A stretch of 48,936 bases of DNA from Anaeromicrobium sp. (GTDB lineage: Bacteria > Bacillota > Clostridia > Peptostreptococcales > Thermotaleaceae), in contig NZ_JAOART010000103.1 in NCBI RefSeq assembly GCF_025210435.1, positions 1-48,936 of the forward strand. The letters are read 5' to 3'. The notes below the pieces were generated by a model. That model had not been told where the DNA came from and ran no database searches. It was given only the letters and a program-made list of their open reading frames with translations. A program made the position numbers and the translations under genes. Positions 33,443 through 42,345 of the stretch are shown here, piece by piece; position 1 is the stretch's first letter; the number at the start of each line of letters is the position of its first letter.

Positions 33443-34168
33443 ATGATTAAAATAGATAATGTAACATTTAAATATAGGGAGAAGATAGCCCTTAATAATA
33501 TTAAAGTTAATATAAAAGAGGGAGAGTCAGTGGCAATTATAGGTCCAAATGGAAGTGGAAAATCCACATTTTTGAAGTTACTAAATGGTATTGTGATTCC
33601 ACATGAGGGAACTTATATGTTTGATGGAACTAATATTACTGAAAAAAGATTACAGGAGAATGGTTTTTCTAAACTATTTCACAAAAGAATAGGATTTGTA
33701 TTTCAAAATGCAGATACTCAACTCTTTTGTTCTAGTGTCTTTGAGGAAATAGCCTTTGGACCAATGCAAATGGGACTTCCTAAAGATGAAATAAATGAAA
33801 GGGTAAATGATTGTCTATCCATGCTAAGTATAGAAAAGTCAAGGGATGAACATCCCTATAACTTAAGTGGAGGAGAAAAAAAGCGTGTTGCCATAGCTAG
33901 TGTTCTCTCCATGAATCCAGAGGTTATTACCCTAGATGAGCCTATGAATGGTATAGACCCAAAGGGAAAGAGATTTTTAAGGGAACTTTTTATTAAACTA
34001 AATAAGGCTGGTAAAACTATTATCTGTGCAACCCATGATTTTGAATATGTGGAAGGTCTTTTTAAAAGGGCTTTAGTATTTTCAGAAAATCATACTATCA
34101 TTAGGGATGATGAATATAATAAGGTTGTAAAGGATGAGGAATTTTTAATAGATAACAATATTAAGTAG
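33443..34168 (+). CDS. cbiO: ECF transporter ATPase CbiO/NikO
   Basis: A 241-residue ABC ATPase. Walker A GPNGSGKST (residues 34-42), Q-loop VFQNADTQLF with the ECF-typical 'Q-N-x-D-x-Q' motif, ABC signature YNLSGGEKKRVAIASVLS, Walker B EVITLDEPMNG and the switch histidine ATHDFEYV are intact. It powers nickel uptake with CbiM and CbiQ. LarC starts 12 nt later in the same operon. Confidence 0.92.
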   Translation: MIKIDNVTFKYREKIALNNIKVNIKEGESVAIIGPNGSGKSTFLKLLNGIVIPHEGTYMFDGTNITEKRLQENGFSKLFHKRIGFVFQNADTQLFCSSVFEEIAFGPMQMGLPKDEINERVNDCLSMLSIEKSRDEHPYNLSGGEKKRVAIASVLSMNPEVITLDEPMNGIDPKGKRFLRELFIKLNKAGKTIICATHDFEYVEGLFKRALVFSENHTIIRDDEYNKVVKDEEFLIDNNIK

Positions 34169-34180
34169 GGAGAGATAACC

Positions 34181-35431
34181 ATGAATGTATTATATTATGA
34201 TTGTTTTTGTGGAATAAGTGGAGATATGAATCTAGGAGCGTTGATAGACCTAGGGGTAGATAGGGAATATCTTTTAAAAGAGATATCAAAGCTTAAGTTA
34301 GAATCTGAATATGAAATAGAAATTAAAGAATCAATTAAAAAGGGAATTACAGGAACTAAGGTGGATGTAATAATCCATGACCATAAACATGACCATCATC
34401 ATGACCACCATGGACATGATCATTCACACGGTAATAATCATAGTCACAATCATGAGCATAGTCATGAACACCACCATAGGGGATTAAAAGAAATTGAAAA
34501 TATAATAAATTCAAGTGATTTAAGTGAAAATGTAAAAAAATTAAGTTTAGATATGTTTATTAAAGTGGCTAAAGCAGAGGCTAAGGTCCATGGAAAAAGC
34601 CTATATGAAGTACATTTTCATGAAGTTGGAGCCATTGATTCTATCATAGATATGGTAGGGGCAGCCATATGCTTAGATTATTTAAAGGTAGACAAAATTA
34701 TGGCATCTAAAGTCCAACTAGGAGGGGGCTTTGTAAAATGTGCCCATGGAATTATACCAGTACCAGCTCCAGCCACTGTTGAAATATTAAAGGATATACC
34801 CGTTAAAACTGGAATTGTGGAATTTGAAACAACTACACCTACAGGAGCAGCCATATTAGCAGCTAATGTGGAGGAATTTACAGATAAAATAGAGTTTTCT
34901 ATAGAAAAAATTGGATATGGTATAGGTAATAGGGAATTAGAAATACCTAACGTACTTAGGGTATATTTAGGAAAGGAAATAAAAAAAGAAGAAGTAAAGA
35001 AGCAGTACATTCTTGAAACTAATATAGACGATATGAATCCAGAACTCTATGGCCACGTGGAGGAAGTGCTTTTTGAAGCAGGGGCTTTAGATGTATTTAA
35101 AACACCTATCCTTATGAAGAAGGGAAGAAATGCTACAAAATTAAGCATATTAGTAAGTGAGAAAAAACAAAAGGCTGTGTTAGAAGTAATATTTAAGGAG
35201 ACTACTTCCATAGGTCTTAGAAAATATGAAGTGGATAAAATTATGTTAGGTAGAGATTTTAAAAAGATAAGGACAAAGTATGGAGAGGTTACTATTAAAA
35301 ATGCCTATTATGAAGGTGAATTAATTAAATATAAGGCAGAATATGAAGACTGCAAGAAAATCGCCAAAGAAAATAATATACCAATTTCAGAAGTTTACAA
35401 AGAAGTAGATAAAATAGTGGAGAAGATATAG
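34181..35431 (+). CDS. larC: Nickel insertion protein LarC (nickel-pincer cofactor synthesis)
   Basis: LarC (416 residues) is the CTP-dependent cyclometallase that inserts Ni into the dithiocarboxylic pyridinium mononucleotide to finish the nickel-pincer cofactor of lactate racemase and LarA relatives. The conserved start YYDCFCGISGDMNLGALIDL is present. A histidine-rich metal store runs through residues 67-107. DxxGAAICLDYL and LETNIDDMNPELYGHV mark the C-terminal half. In Lactiplantibacillus, LarC is made by a programmed frameshift from two frames; here one continuous frame encodes it all. It follows cbiO closely and abuts larE, so uptake and insertion of nickel are co-expressed. Confidence 0.93.
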   Translation: MNVLYYDCFCGISGDMNLGALIDLGVDREYLLKEISKLKLESEYEIEIKESIKKGITGTKVDVIIHDHKHDHHHDHHGHDHSHGNNHSHNHEHSHEHHHRGLKEIENIINSSDLSENVKKLSLDMFIKVAKAEAKVHGKSLYEVHFHEVGAIDSIIDMVGAAICLDYLKVDKIMASKVQLGGGFVKCAHGIIPVPAPATVEILKDIPVKTGIVEFETTTPTGAAILAANVEEFTDKIEFSIEKIGYGIGNRELEIPNVLRVYLGKEIKKEEVKKQYILETNIDDMNPELYGHVEEVLFEAGALDVFKTPILMKKGRNATKLSILVSEKKQKAVLEVIFKETTSIGLRKYEVDKIMLGRDFKKIRTKYGEVTIKNAYYEGELIKYKAEYEDCKKIAKENNIPISEVYKEVDKIVEKI

Positions 35432-36235
35432 ATGATAAATAATGAAAAATATGAAAGACTAATAAAATACTTAAAGAAATTAGACAAGGTAGTACTAGCT
35501 TTTTCAGGGGGGGTAGACAGTACCTTTCTACTAAGAGCTGCAAAGGAAGCCCTTGGAAATGATCTAAAGGCAGTAACAATCCTTTCACCATATATTCCTA
35601 GATGGGAAGTAAAAGAAGCTAAGGAGTTAGTAAAGGAATTAGATGTAGAATATGAAATAATAGAGGTTCCCATAATTGATGAAATCAAAAATAATCCAGA
35701 GAATAGATGCTATTTATGCAAAAGAGCCATATTCAGTATGATAAAGAAAAAGGCCAAAATTGAAGGATATAGCTATGTTATAGATGGAACTAACTTTGAT
35801 GATACATCTGACTATAGACCTGGTATGATAGCCTTAAGTGAATTAGAGATTAAAAGTCCCTTACTTGAATGTGAATTGACTAAGGAAGAAATAAGGTCTT
35901 TATCTAGGGAACTTGATCTTAATACCTGGCATAAACCAGCTTATGCTTGCCTTTTAACTAGAATTCCCTATGGTCATGAATTGAAGGAACATAATTTTAG
36001 AAAGATAGAAGAGGCTGAAAAATATATGATGAGCATAGGTTTTAGGGCTGTTAGAGTGAGATGTCATAATGATTTGGCAAGGATAGAAGTTAATAGGGAA
36101 GATAGGAAAAGACTATTTGATGAAGAACTTCTAGATGATATTTCAGCTAAATTAAAGGAAATTGGATTTAAATATATAGCCATGGATATGGAAGGATACA
36201 GAGTAGGAAGCTTTAATGAAACTATGAAAAAATAG
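35432..36235 (+). CDS. larE: Sulfur-insertion enzyme LarE
   Basis: LarE (267 residues) is an ATP-pyrophosphatase that adds sulfur to the pincer precursor. The PP-loop SGGVDSTFLL is near residues 24-33. Three cysteines, NRCYLCKR and the later PAYACLLTRIPYG, match the three-cysteine LarE group that holds a [4Fe-4S] cluster as sulfur carrier, rather than the single sacrificial cysteine type of Lactiplantibacillus. The ATG directly follows the larC stop with only GGAGAAGAT inside larC as a ribosome binding site, so translation is coupled. Confidence 0.92.
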   Translation: MINNEKYERLIKYLKKLDKVVLAFSGGVDSTFLLRAAKEALGNDLKAVTILSPYIPRWEVKEAKELVKELDVEYEIIEVPIIDEIKNNPENRCYLCKRAIFSMIKKKAKIEGYSYVIDGTNFDDTSDYRPGMIALSELEIKSPLLECELTKEEIRSLSRELDLNTWHKPAYACLLTRIPYGHELKEHNFRKIEEAEKYMMSIGFRAVRVRCHNDLARIEVNREDRKRLFDEELLDDISAKLKEIGFKYIAMDMEGYRVGSFNETMKK

Positions 36236-36241
36236 GAGGAC

Positions 36242-36991
36242 ATGATGGATTCTAAGGATGTAAGAAAACTACTAGAAGATGTGAAAAATGAAAAAATACA
36301 AATAGAAGAAGCCATGAAAAAAATAGAGGATCTACCTTTTAAGGATTTAGAGTTTGCTAAGATTGATAACCATAGACAAATAAGAGTAGGATATCCTGAA
36401 GTAATATATTGTGAAGGAAAGACTGTAGAACAGGTTAGAGACATTATTAAATTTATGAACACAAAGGATAACAACATACTAGCCACTAGGGCCAGTGAGG
36501 AAATGTATAATGTAGTGAAGGAAATATGCAAAGATGCAGAATATAATAAACTTGGAAGAACTATAAGCATAAGGAAAAGAGAAGAACAGTTAACGGATGA
36601 CTATATAGCCATAGTCTCAGCAGGAACTTCAGACTTACCTGTAGTGGAGGAAGCGGCAGAAACTGCAAAAATCCTTGGAAATAGGGTAGAAAAAATTATT
36701 GATGTGGGAGTTGCTGGTATCCATAGATTGTTAGCCCGATTAGATAAAATAAGAGGAGCCAAGGTAATTATTGTGGTAGCAGGAATGGAAGGAGCCCTTG
36801 CCAGTGTAGTAGGAGGCCTAGTAGATAAGCCAATTATAGCCGTTCCTACAAGTGTAGGATATGGAGCCAATTTTGGAGGTCTATCATCTCTACTATCAAT
36901 GTTAAACAGTTGTGCAAGTGGAGTAAGTGTAGTGAATATAGATAACGGATTTGGTGCAGCCTATAACGCTAGTATTATTAATAAATTATAA
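36242..36991 (+). CDS. larB: Pincer-cofactor precursor carboxylase/hydrolase LarB
   Basis: LarB (249 residues) carboxylates the pyridinium ring of nicotinic acid adenine dinucleotide and releases AMP, the first step of nickel-pincer cofactor synthesis. Its C-terminal half is related to PurE (AIVSAGTSDLPVVEEAAETA, VVAGMEGALASVVGGL then VGYGANFGGLSSLLSMLNSC). The N-terminal half has REVGYPEVIYCEGKT-like sequence (IRVGYPEVIYCEGKT). AGGAGG is six bases before the ATG. It is last in the operon. A LarA gene is not in the window. Confidence 0.93.
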   Translation: MMDSKDVRKLLEDVKNEKIQIEEAMKKIEDLPFKDLEFAKIDNHRQIRVGYPEVIYCEGKTVEQVRDIIKFMNTKDNNILATRASEEMYNVVKEICKDAEYNKLGRTISIRKREEQLTDDYIAIVSAGTSDLPVVEEAAETAKILGNRVEKIIDVGVAGIHRLLARLDKIRGAKVIIVVAGMEGALASVVGGLVDKPIIAVPTSVGYGANFGGLSSLLSMLNSCASGVSVVNIDNGFGAAYNASIINKL

Positions 36992-36993
36992 TA

Positions 36994-37045
36994 AAACCTC
37001 CATGGGTAGATTTTTGATATTCTACCTGTGGAGGTTTATTTTATT
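36994..37045 (+). terminator. Terminator of the nickel-pincer operon
   Basis: AAACCTCCATGGGTAGA (36994-37010) pairs with TCTACCTGTGGAGGTTT (37021-37037), then a T-rich run. Confidence 0.88.
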
Positions 37046-37144
37046 ATGATATAATTATTTTTAAAGGACAAGTTAAACTTATTTAAAGGAAAAGCGTAGA
37101 AGGCGTACACTTGTTTAAAACAAGGTGTCATGGAGGAATATTCT

Positions 37145-38152
37145 ATGGAGAAAAGAAATAGAATAAGAGAAATGATAATCTGGAGTATAGTTATAATAGG
37201 TATATTGTGGATGATGCCATTTATACTATTTGTTATTATGCCTAATGGTATTAGTGATAAGGTTCATATGGATACATCAACAGGAGAACAGTTTTACTTT
37301 GAAGGAAGCTGGGAGACAACATTTCCTAAGTTGTATAATTGTAGATATGCACTATATGAAATTAAGGATGGCAAAAAAATATTAATAAGAGAAGGACAAG
37401 ATAACAGAAAATCAGAATTTTATTTTAAGAAGGATGAATTTGACTCTGATAAAGACTTATTTTCATTAAAGTATGATTACAAAGATAATACTTATATAGT
37501 ACATAAAATAGAGGATTATATTCTACATAAAAAAATAGATGATGAAAAATATACCATGGTTGAGCTAAATAATGTTTTATCTAATTCTAGAGAATATGGT
37601 TTCTTATATGATTTTATTAAAGAAAATATAAAAAAGACAAATGATTATGACAAAAGAGGATTTGAATTTTTAATGAAAGTCTATAAAGAAAATCCTATAT
37701 ATATAAATAAATTTGGATATGAAGAGATTATTCATATTATAGAGAATAAGTATAGTGGCACAGAATACCTAAAAAACTATTTATATTATCACGGAAACTC
37801 AAACTATGAGATATGGTATGTAATAGATGTATATTTTATGTATTTAAAGGACAATGAAAAATATGGAATAGTATCTATTAAAAATGTAATGAATAATCCT
37901 GAAAAATATGTTTTTCTAAGTCCAATATATATAGACAAATTAAAAAGTTCAAATAATATATATGACATAAATAAAATCTCAGAATGTTTAATTGAAATGA
38001 AGTGTGAAAAAAGTTACGGAATAATTTTAGAAAAGTATGATTATTTAATAAATCATATGCTAAATAAAAAGTGTGATGATGCTGAAAAGCAGGATAGGGT
38101 GGAGCGTATAAAAAATAAAAAGCTAGAGTTGTTAAAACTGATGAAAGAATAA
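37145..38152 (+). CDS. Membrane-anchored protein of unknown function
   Basis: The start is the ATG at 37145, eight bases after GGAGG at 37132-37136; the ATG at 37130 overlaps that site. The 335-residue product has one N-terminal membrane helix (IIWSIVIIGILWMMPFILFV) and an extracellular or cytosolic tail. The tail begins with a strand-rich segment (STGEQFYFEGSW, YALYEIKDGKKILI) and continues as helices rich in Y, K, N and E with no recognised domain. No catalytic motif, cysteine pair or repeat suggests a role. It is monocistronic and followed by a terminator. Confidence 0.6.
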   Translation: MEKRNRIREMIIWSIVIIGILWMMPFILFVIMPNGISDKVHMDTSTGEQFYFEGSWETTFPKLYNCRYALYEIKDGKKILIREGQDNRKSEFYFKKDEFDSDKDLFSLKYDYKDNTYIVHKIEDYILHKKIDDEKYTMVELNNVLSNSREYGFLYDFIKENIKKTNDYDKRGFEFLMKVYKENPIYINKFGYEEIIHIIENKYSGTEYLKNYLYYHGNSNYEIWYVIDVYFMYLKDNEKYGIVSIKNVMNNPEKYVFLSPIYIDKLKSSNNIYDINKISECLIEMKCEKSYGIILEKYDYLINHMLNKKCDDAEKQDRVERIKNKKLELLKLMKE

Positions 38153-38197
38153 AAAGATAAAGGATTTAGAATTTCCAAATCCTTTATCTTTTTATTC
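38151..38197 (+). terminator. Rho-independent terminator
   Basis: AAAAAGATAAAGGATTT (38151-38167) pairs with AAATCCTTTATCTTTTT (38177-38193), followed by T-rich sequence. It overlaps the end of the preceding gene. Confidence 0.9.
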
Positions 38198-38285
38198 TTT
38201 TGGCAATTATTGGATAGTATTCGCTTTGTAAAAGGGTCTTAAGTGGTATAATGAAAACAAATATAAAATTTTTAGTGGTGATAAT

Positions 38286-39503
38286 ATGAAGATTGGAAAA
38301 TTTGCAGAGATAAATAATATTAGTAAAGACACAATAAGACATTATATGTATTTGGGCTTAATTGTGCCAGAAAAGTTAGGAGGGCAATATGATTTTGATG
38401 AAAGGTGTAAAAATAGTTTAAATAGAATTCTCAACCTAAAGAATATGGGATTTACCCTAAATGAGATTAAGATAATATTCACCTTTAGAGTATTAGGCAA
38501 TCTTATTCCTTATGAGGAAGAAGAGTATTATAAGACTATTTTTATGAATAAATATGAGAATCTTATAAAGGATATTGAAAATCTAACTAATATAAAAAAT
38601 AGATTAAAGAAAAAGATAGATGAAATATCAAAAGAAAAGAGTAAGAAGAAGTTCACATTGGGTATTCATATAAGTACATTGAATCTATTAAGATGCTTAA
38701 AATGTAATGGAGAATTAGGCATAGTAGATGGAACAATAAAGGATAACCAAATAATATATGGGAAGCTAAGATGCAATTGCAATGAAGAGTATATTATTGA
38801 AGATGGCATACTCAGAGTAGATGATTATTATAGAGAGTCAGAATTGAATTTATTTAGTGGGGATATTAGTGAGTACATAAATGTTACTGATTCAGATTAC
38901 TTAGATAATGTATATAAGGGTATAAAATGGATAGATAAGAAAGTAGATTTTAATAATGTAAAGGATAAAGTCATTTTAGAATTAGGTTCGGGATTTGGAT
39001 TTTATCTTAGGAATATATACAATAAGCTTTCAGATAACAGTGTTTATATAGCTGTAGATTATGACTTGGCTCGCCATAGGTTTCTTAAGGGTATCATTGA
39101 AAGAGCAGAGTGTAGGAAGAATATTATTTTTCTATGTACAGATTTTTTACAAATACCTATAAAAAGTAAATCTGTAGATATGGTAGTGGATTTTTCAGGA
39201 ACTAGTAATTATAACTTTGAGAATGAGGAATTTTTACTAGAACAAATGGGCAAATATGTAAAGGATAGTGGGTATTTAATTGGAACGTACATTTTATTTA
39301 AGAACTTTAGCACGAATAGCCTTATAGAGGAGAAATATAGAAAGAACTTTGTAATGGAAAATGTGAAGACCAAAATATATAATTTAGGATATAAGTGTAT
39401 AGATGATAAAGTATCTGATTATGTAGAAGAGGGTGGCAAGTACGAGGGGTTCTTTGTAAAAGGTGAAAAAGTATATAATTATATATTTTATGGAAAAAGG
39501 TAG
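38286..39503 (+). CDS. MerR-type regulator fused to a zinc-ribbon and SAM methyltransferase
   Basis: A 405-residue fusion. Residues 1-70 are a MerR winged helix (KIGKFAEINNISKDTIRHYM, then YLGLIVPEK and YDFDERC). Residues 80-125 form the dimerising coiled coil. Residues 135-180 hold a Trm112-like zinc ribbon (LLRCLKCNGELG...LRCNCNEEY). Residues 200-390 are a class I SAM methyltransferase (VILELGSGFGFYLRNI, VYIAVDYDLARHRF, IFLCTDFLQIP). The methyltransferase sits where MerR proteins normally bind their inducer, so methylation of a drug or metabolite, or SAM level, may be the signal. An MFS exporter gene follows, with a MerR-style promoter in between. The ATG at 38286 is preceded by GTGGTGAT and by a TATAAT at 38247-38252. 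Confidence 0.85.
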   Translation: MKIGKFAEINNISKDTIRHYMYLGLIVPEKLGGQYDFDERCKNSLNRILNLKNMGFTLNEIKIIFTFRVLGNLIPYEEEEYYKTIFMNKYENLIKDIENLTNIKNRLKKKIDEISKEKSKKKFTLGIHISTLNLLRCLKCNGELGIVDGTIKDNQIIYGKLRCNCNEEYIIEDGILRVDDYYRESELNLFSGDISEYINVTDSDYLDNVYKGIKWIDKKVDFNNVKDKVILELGSGFGFYLRNIYNKLSDNSVYIAVDYDLARHRFLKGIIERAECRKNIIFLCTDFLQIPIKSKSVDMVVDFSGTSNYNFENEEFLLEQMGKYVKDSGYLIGTYILFKNFSTNSLIEEKYRKNFVMENVKTKIYNLGYKCIDDKVSDYVEEGGKYEGFFVKGEKVYNYIFYGKR

Positions 39504-39522
39504 GGTTAACCCTACCTTTTCC
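39495..39522 (+). terminator. Terminator between the MerR-methyltransferase and MFS genes
   Basis: AAAAGGTAGGGTTAACCCTA and the rest of its complement form a perfect 26-bp palindrome (39495-39520) followed by T-rich sequence. It overlaps the stop codon. Confidence 0.88.
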
Positions 39523-39555
39523 TTTGTGAAAAATGAAAAAAGTATGTATAAGCCT

Positions 39556-39587
39556 ATTGCCATGGAGCTTAGGCAATGGTTTAGAAT
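39556..39587 (+). promoter_or_regulatory. MerR-type promoter of the MFS gene with 19-bp spacer
   Basis: TTGCCA (39557-39562) and TAGAAT (39582-39587) are 19 bp apart, the long spacing that MerR-family activators correct by twisting the DNA. The inverted repeat ATTGCC (39556-39561) and GGCAAT (39572-39577) lies across the spacer, where MerR proteins bind. The start would be near 39594, and AGGAGGG precedes the ATG at 39612. The regulator is most likely the fusion protein encoded just upstream. Confidence 0.65.
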
Positions 39588-39611
39588 AGCTTTAGAGACA
39601 GGAGGGATCTT

Positions 39612-40874
39612 ATGAAATCAAAGGAATATCTTAATTTTATACTTTTTCCATTGGGAAAATTCATATCAATATTTGGAACTTCCATATATACTTTTGCTAT
39701 AGGTTTATATGTATTAAAACTAACAGGATCAGGGGTGAATTTTGCCAATACCTTGGTGTTAGGAATAATGCCTATAATTTTATTTAACCCTATTGGAGGG
39801 GTCATGGCAGATAGATTTAATAAGAAGAATTTAGTTATCTCTATGGATATATTAAATGGAATTTTGTTCTTATTACTATATTTTATCAGTAGAGTATATG
39901 GATTAAATATTATCATGATATATATAAGTACTTTTCTCAATAGAACATTTACGACTATCTTTGCAACGAGCTTGGAGGTGGCCATACCTAATATGGTATC
40001 AGATGATAAACTAGTTAATATAAACTCTACTAGTAAAATAATTGACTCATTATCATTAATTATTGGTCCTGTAATAGGAGGAATTGTATTCACTTTTATG
40101 GATATACACATGTTTATATTATTTAATGGAATTTCTTTTATTATCTCAGCCTTATGTGAAATGTTTATAGATTTTAGATATAACTATGTAGATCCGATTG
40201 AAGAAAAGAAAGGCGTTAACCTAAAAAAGGATATGAAAGAAGCTTTTATATACATTAAATCAGAAAAGAATATTATAAATATATTTAGATTATTGATAGT
40301 CATTAACTTTTTTATCAGTTTATCAATAACTGTACCATTGCCATTTATAGTGAATAATGTATTAAAATTACATTCTAAAAGTTTCGGAATTATTGAAGGT
40401 TCCTTTTCTCTAGGTATTATAATTGGAGCAATATTTGTTAACAATACAATAGAAAAAATAGAATATTGGAGACTTTTGAGGCTTATGAGTATTTTCATGT
40501 CTGTAAGTATGATTTTAGTTGGAATTCCAGTAATAAGGCAGATTCAATTAAGTGAAATTTTTTATTTAATATATTATATAGGTGTAATGATATCATTTGG
40601 AATTATTGTTTCATTTATTGATATACCTTTTATTTATATAATTCAAAAGGATATACCAAGTGAATTAAGAGGAAGGGTTCTTAGTATAGTTATAAGTGTA
40701 GGAAAGGCCATTGCTCCCATAGGGTTAATATTGTCTGGGGGATTATTAGATAAAATACCAGTATATATATTACCCATAGGAGGGGGCGTATTAATAATAA
40801 TATTTAACTTAGTAGTCCTAAATAGTTTTGAGGGAAAATATGATAAAGAGTTAGATGGGCAGCACACTAAGTAA
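39612..40874 (+). CDS. MFS efflux transporter
   Basis: A 420-residue protein with twelve predicted membrane helices, MFS type close to the drug-efflux MFS_3/enterobactin-exporter-like group common in Clostridia. The loop 2-3 signature is GGVMADRFNKKNLVIS, and the second half carries SGLRGRVLSI-like sequence (SELRGRVLSIVISVGKAI). It lies downstream of the MerR-methyltransferase fusion and a MerR-style promoter, so it is probably induced by its substrate or a methylated form of it. The substrate is not predictable. Confidence 0.88.
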   Translation: MKSKEYLNFILFPLGKFISIFGTSIYTFAIGLYVLKLTGSGVNFANTLVLGIMPIILFNPIGGVMADRFNKKNLVISMDILNGILFLLLYFISRVYGLNIIMIYISTFLNRTFTTIFATSLEVAIPNMVSDDKLVNINSTSKIIDSLSLIIGPVIGGIVFTFMDIHMFILFNGISFIISALCEMFIDFRYNYVDPIEEKKGVNLKKDMKEAFIYIKSEKNIINIFRLLIVINFFISLSITVPLPFIVNNVLKLHSKSFGIIEGSFSLGIIIGAIFVNNTIEKIEYWRLLRLMSIFMSVSMILVGIPVIRQIQLSEIFYLIYYIGVMISFGIIVSFIDIPFIYIIQKDIPSELRGRVLSIVISVGKAIAPIGLILSGGLLDKIPVYILPIGGGVLIIIFNLVVLNSFEGKYDKELDGQHTK

Positions 40875-40891
40875 GTGGCTATTTTTTCTTA

Positions 40892-40979
40892 TTGACAGAG
40901 TATATTTATGTTGATAAAATAATATCATAATACGATATCAAAATACGATATCGCATCATGATATACTTTGATGAAGGAG
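40892..40979 (+). promoter_or_regulatory. Promoter, operator repeats and ribosome binding site stranded by the IS110 element
   Basis: TTGACA (40892-40897) and TAAAAT (40915-40920) are 17 bp apart. Just downstream are two direct copies of ATACGATATC (40930-40939 and 40943-40952), a third partial copy near 40958-40966, and the dyad ATATC..GATAT at 40923-40939. GAAGGAG (40973-40979) is a good ribosome binding site with no start codon after it; the IS110 sequence begins instead. Direction and position fit the original promoter of the padR-ABC operon now 1.6 kb away. Confidence 0.65.
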
Positions 40980-41078
40980 AATAAGTCTGAAACATAACCT
41001 GTAAGTTGGCTATAATACAGAAGGGCATGACAAACAAGCCATCGATTGATGACTTTTTGAAAAATATGGATCATTTAA

Positions 41079-42320
41079 TTAGGCATTAGCTTTAACGAAG
41101 AAACCCTGCCTTCTGGCTATTAAAACTGCCTGTTCAATCGTGATCTCACGGTTTACTGGAAGAACATCAGTTTTTTTATATAACTCAGCATTGTAAGGTT
41201 CTTTTTTCTTGAGTATGTGATAAATAGCAGTTAAAAGCATTCTTGCGATGGCAATAATAGCTCGTTTGTGTCCACGTCGCTTTTTGAGGTTTAAGTAGCG
41301 GTTACGAATTTCAGGATGCTTAGCGCTTTTTATTACAGAGGTGGCACATTGTATTAAAAGAGGTTTTATGTAACAACCAGCTCTTGAAATTCTTACTGAT
41401 TTTTTCTTTCCAGCACTCTCATTATTTTGTGGAGTTAGCCCTGCCCAAGAACACAAATGCTTAGCTGTCGGGAACACGTCCATATTAACACCTATTTCTG
41501 AAATAATAGCAATTGCAGAAAAGATGTTTTTAAAAGACGGAACAGTTAAGATAAGGTTAATTTCTTCGGTGTAGGGCTCGGAAAGAGAAAGAATCACGTC
41601 TTCAAGATTTGATTGACACAAATTTAGACCATCATAGTGTTGTTTGATAATTTTTAATTTTTCAGCTTGTTCAGGTGTGATAAAACCATCAATGGCAAGT
41701 TGTAAATCTTCAAGTTTTTTATACATAGAGCCATGTATAAGTGGTTTTATATCAAAGGTGGTATCAATAGGGTTTTCAAGGAGTTTATCAATAATATTCA
41801 TAGAACTTTTTCCAAAAGTGTCTGAAACAACACTAGCAAGTTGAATATTTGAAACCGTAAGACAATTTTGAAATCTGTTTTTCTCACTCGACTTGAAATT
41901 TGTGAGTTTAAAGCGATAACGCATTAAGTCACGAAGCTGTCTAATTGTGAGAGGTGGCATAAAGCTTCCAGCAACAAGATCGTGTTTAAATAGATCGGCA
42001 ATCCATTTAGCATCCTTTTTATCAGTCTTTTTACCACGGATTGCTTTCACATATTTAGGATGTGCCAGAGTAATGTTGCAGGATTCTTCTAGAACATTAA
42101 AAACAGGTATCCAGTATTTACCTGTAGATTCCATGCAAATATCTTTGCACGAATTATCCAAAAGCCATTGTAACAGCTCTCTTAAACCTTTGGTGAAGGT
42201 AGAAAAGTGATGGCGTTTGTAAGTAGTAATACCTTTATTATTGGTAGAAGCAATGCAGGCAACAACAAAGGTTTTGTGGACGTCAATGCCACAACAGATA
42301 GGGTAAACAATTTTCATCAT
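41079..42320 (-). CDS. IS110-family DEDD recombinase (transposase)
   Basis: A full-length 413-residue IS110 recombinase. The RuvC-like DEDD domain has the first Asp in [15 protein letters not shown], the Glu in [11 protein letters not shown], and the Asp pair in [14 protein letters not shown]. The C-terminal Tnp20 domain has [19 protein letters not shown] and [14 protein letters not shown], which includes the catalytic serine. Nothing is truncated, so the element may be active. It opposes the direction of neighbouring genes. Confidence 0.95.
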   Translation of the reverse strand: MMKIVYPICCGIDVHKTFVVACIASTNNKGITTYKRHHFSTFTKGLRELLQWLLDNSCKDICMESTGKYWIPVFNVLEESCNITLAHPKYVKAIRGKKTDKKDAKWIADLFKHDLVAGSFMPPLTIRQLRDLMRYRFKLTNFKSSEKNRFQNCLTVSNIQLASVVSDTFGKSSMNIIDKLLENPIDTTFDIKPLIHGSMYKKLEDLQLAIDGFITPEQAEKLKIIKQHYDGLNLCQSNLEDVILSLSEPYTEEINLILTVPSFKNIFSAIAIISEIGVNMDVFPTAKHLCSWAGLTPQNNESAGKKKSVRISRAGCYIKPLLIQCATSVIKSAKHPEIRNRYLNLKKRRGHKRAIIAIARMLLTAIYHILKKKEPYNAELYKKTDVLPVNREITIEQAVLIARRQGFFVKANA

Positions 42321-42345
42321 AGAAATTTATCCTCTCTAAAAAGAT

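Noticed and set aside
34381-34490. Histidine-codon-rich stretch as a DNA repeat
   Set aside because: It is in frame and typical of the metal-binding loop in LarC proteins.
40923-40966. CRISPR-like or iteron origin repeats
   Set aside because: Only two or three short ATACGATATC copies lie within 45 bases directly after a promoter, which fits an operator.
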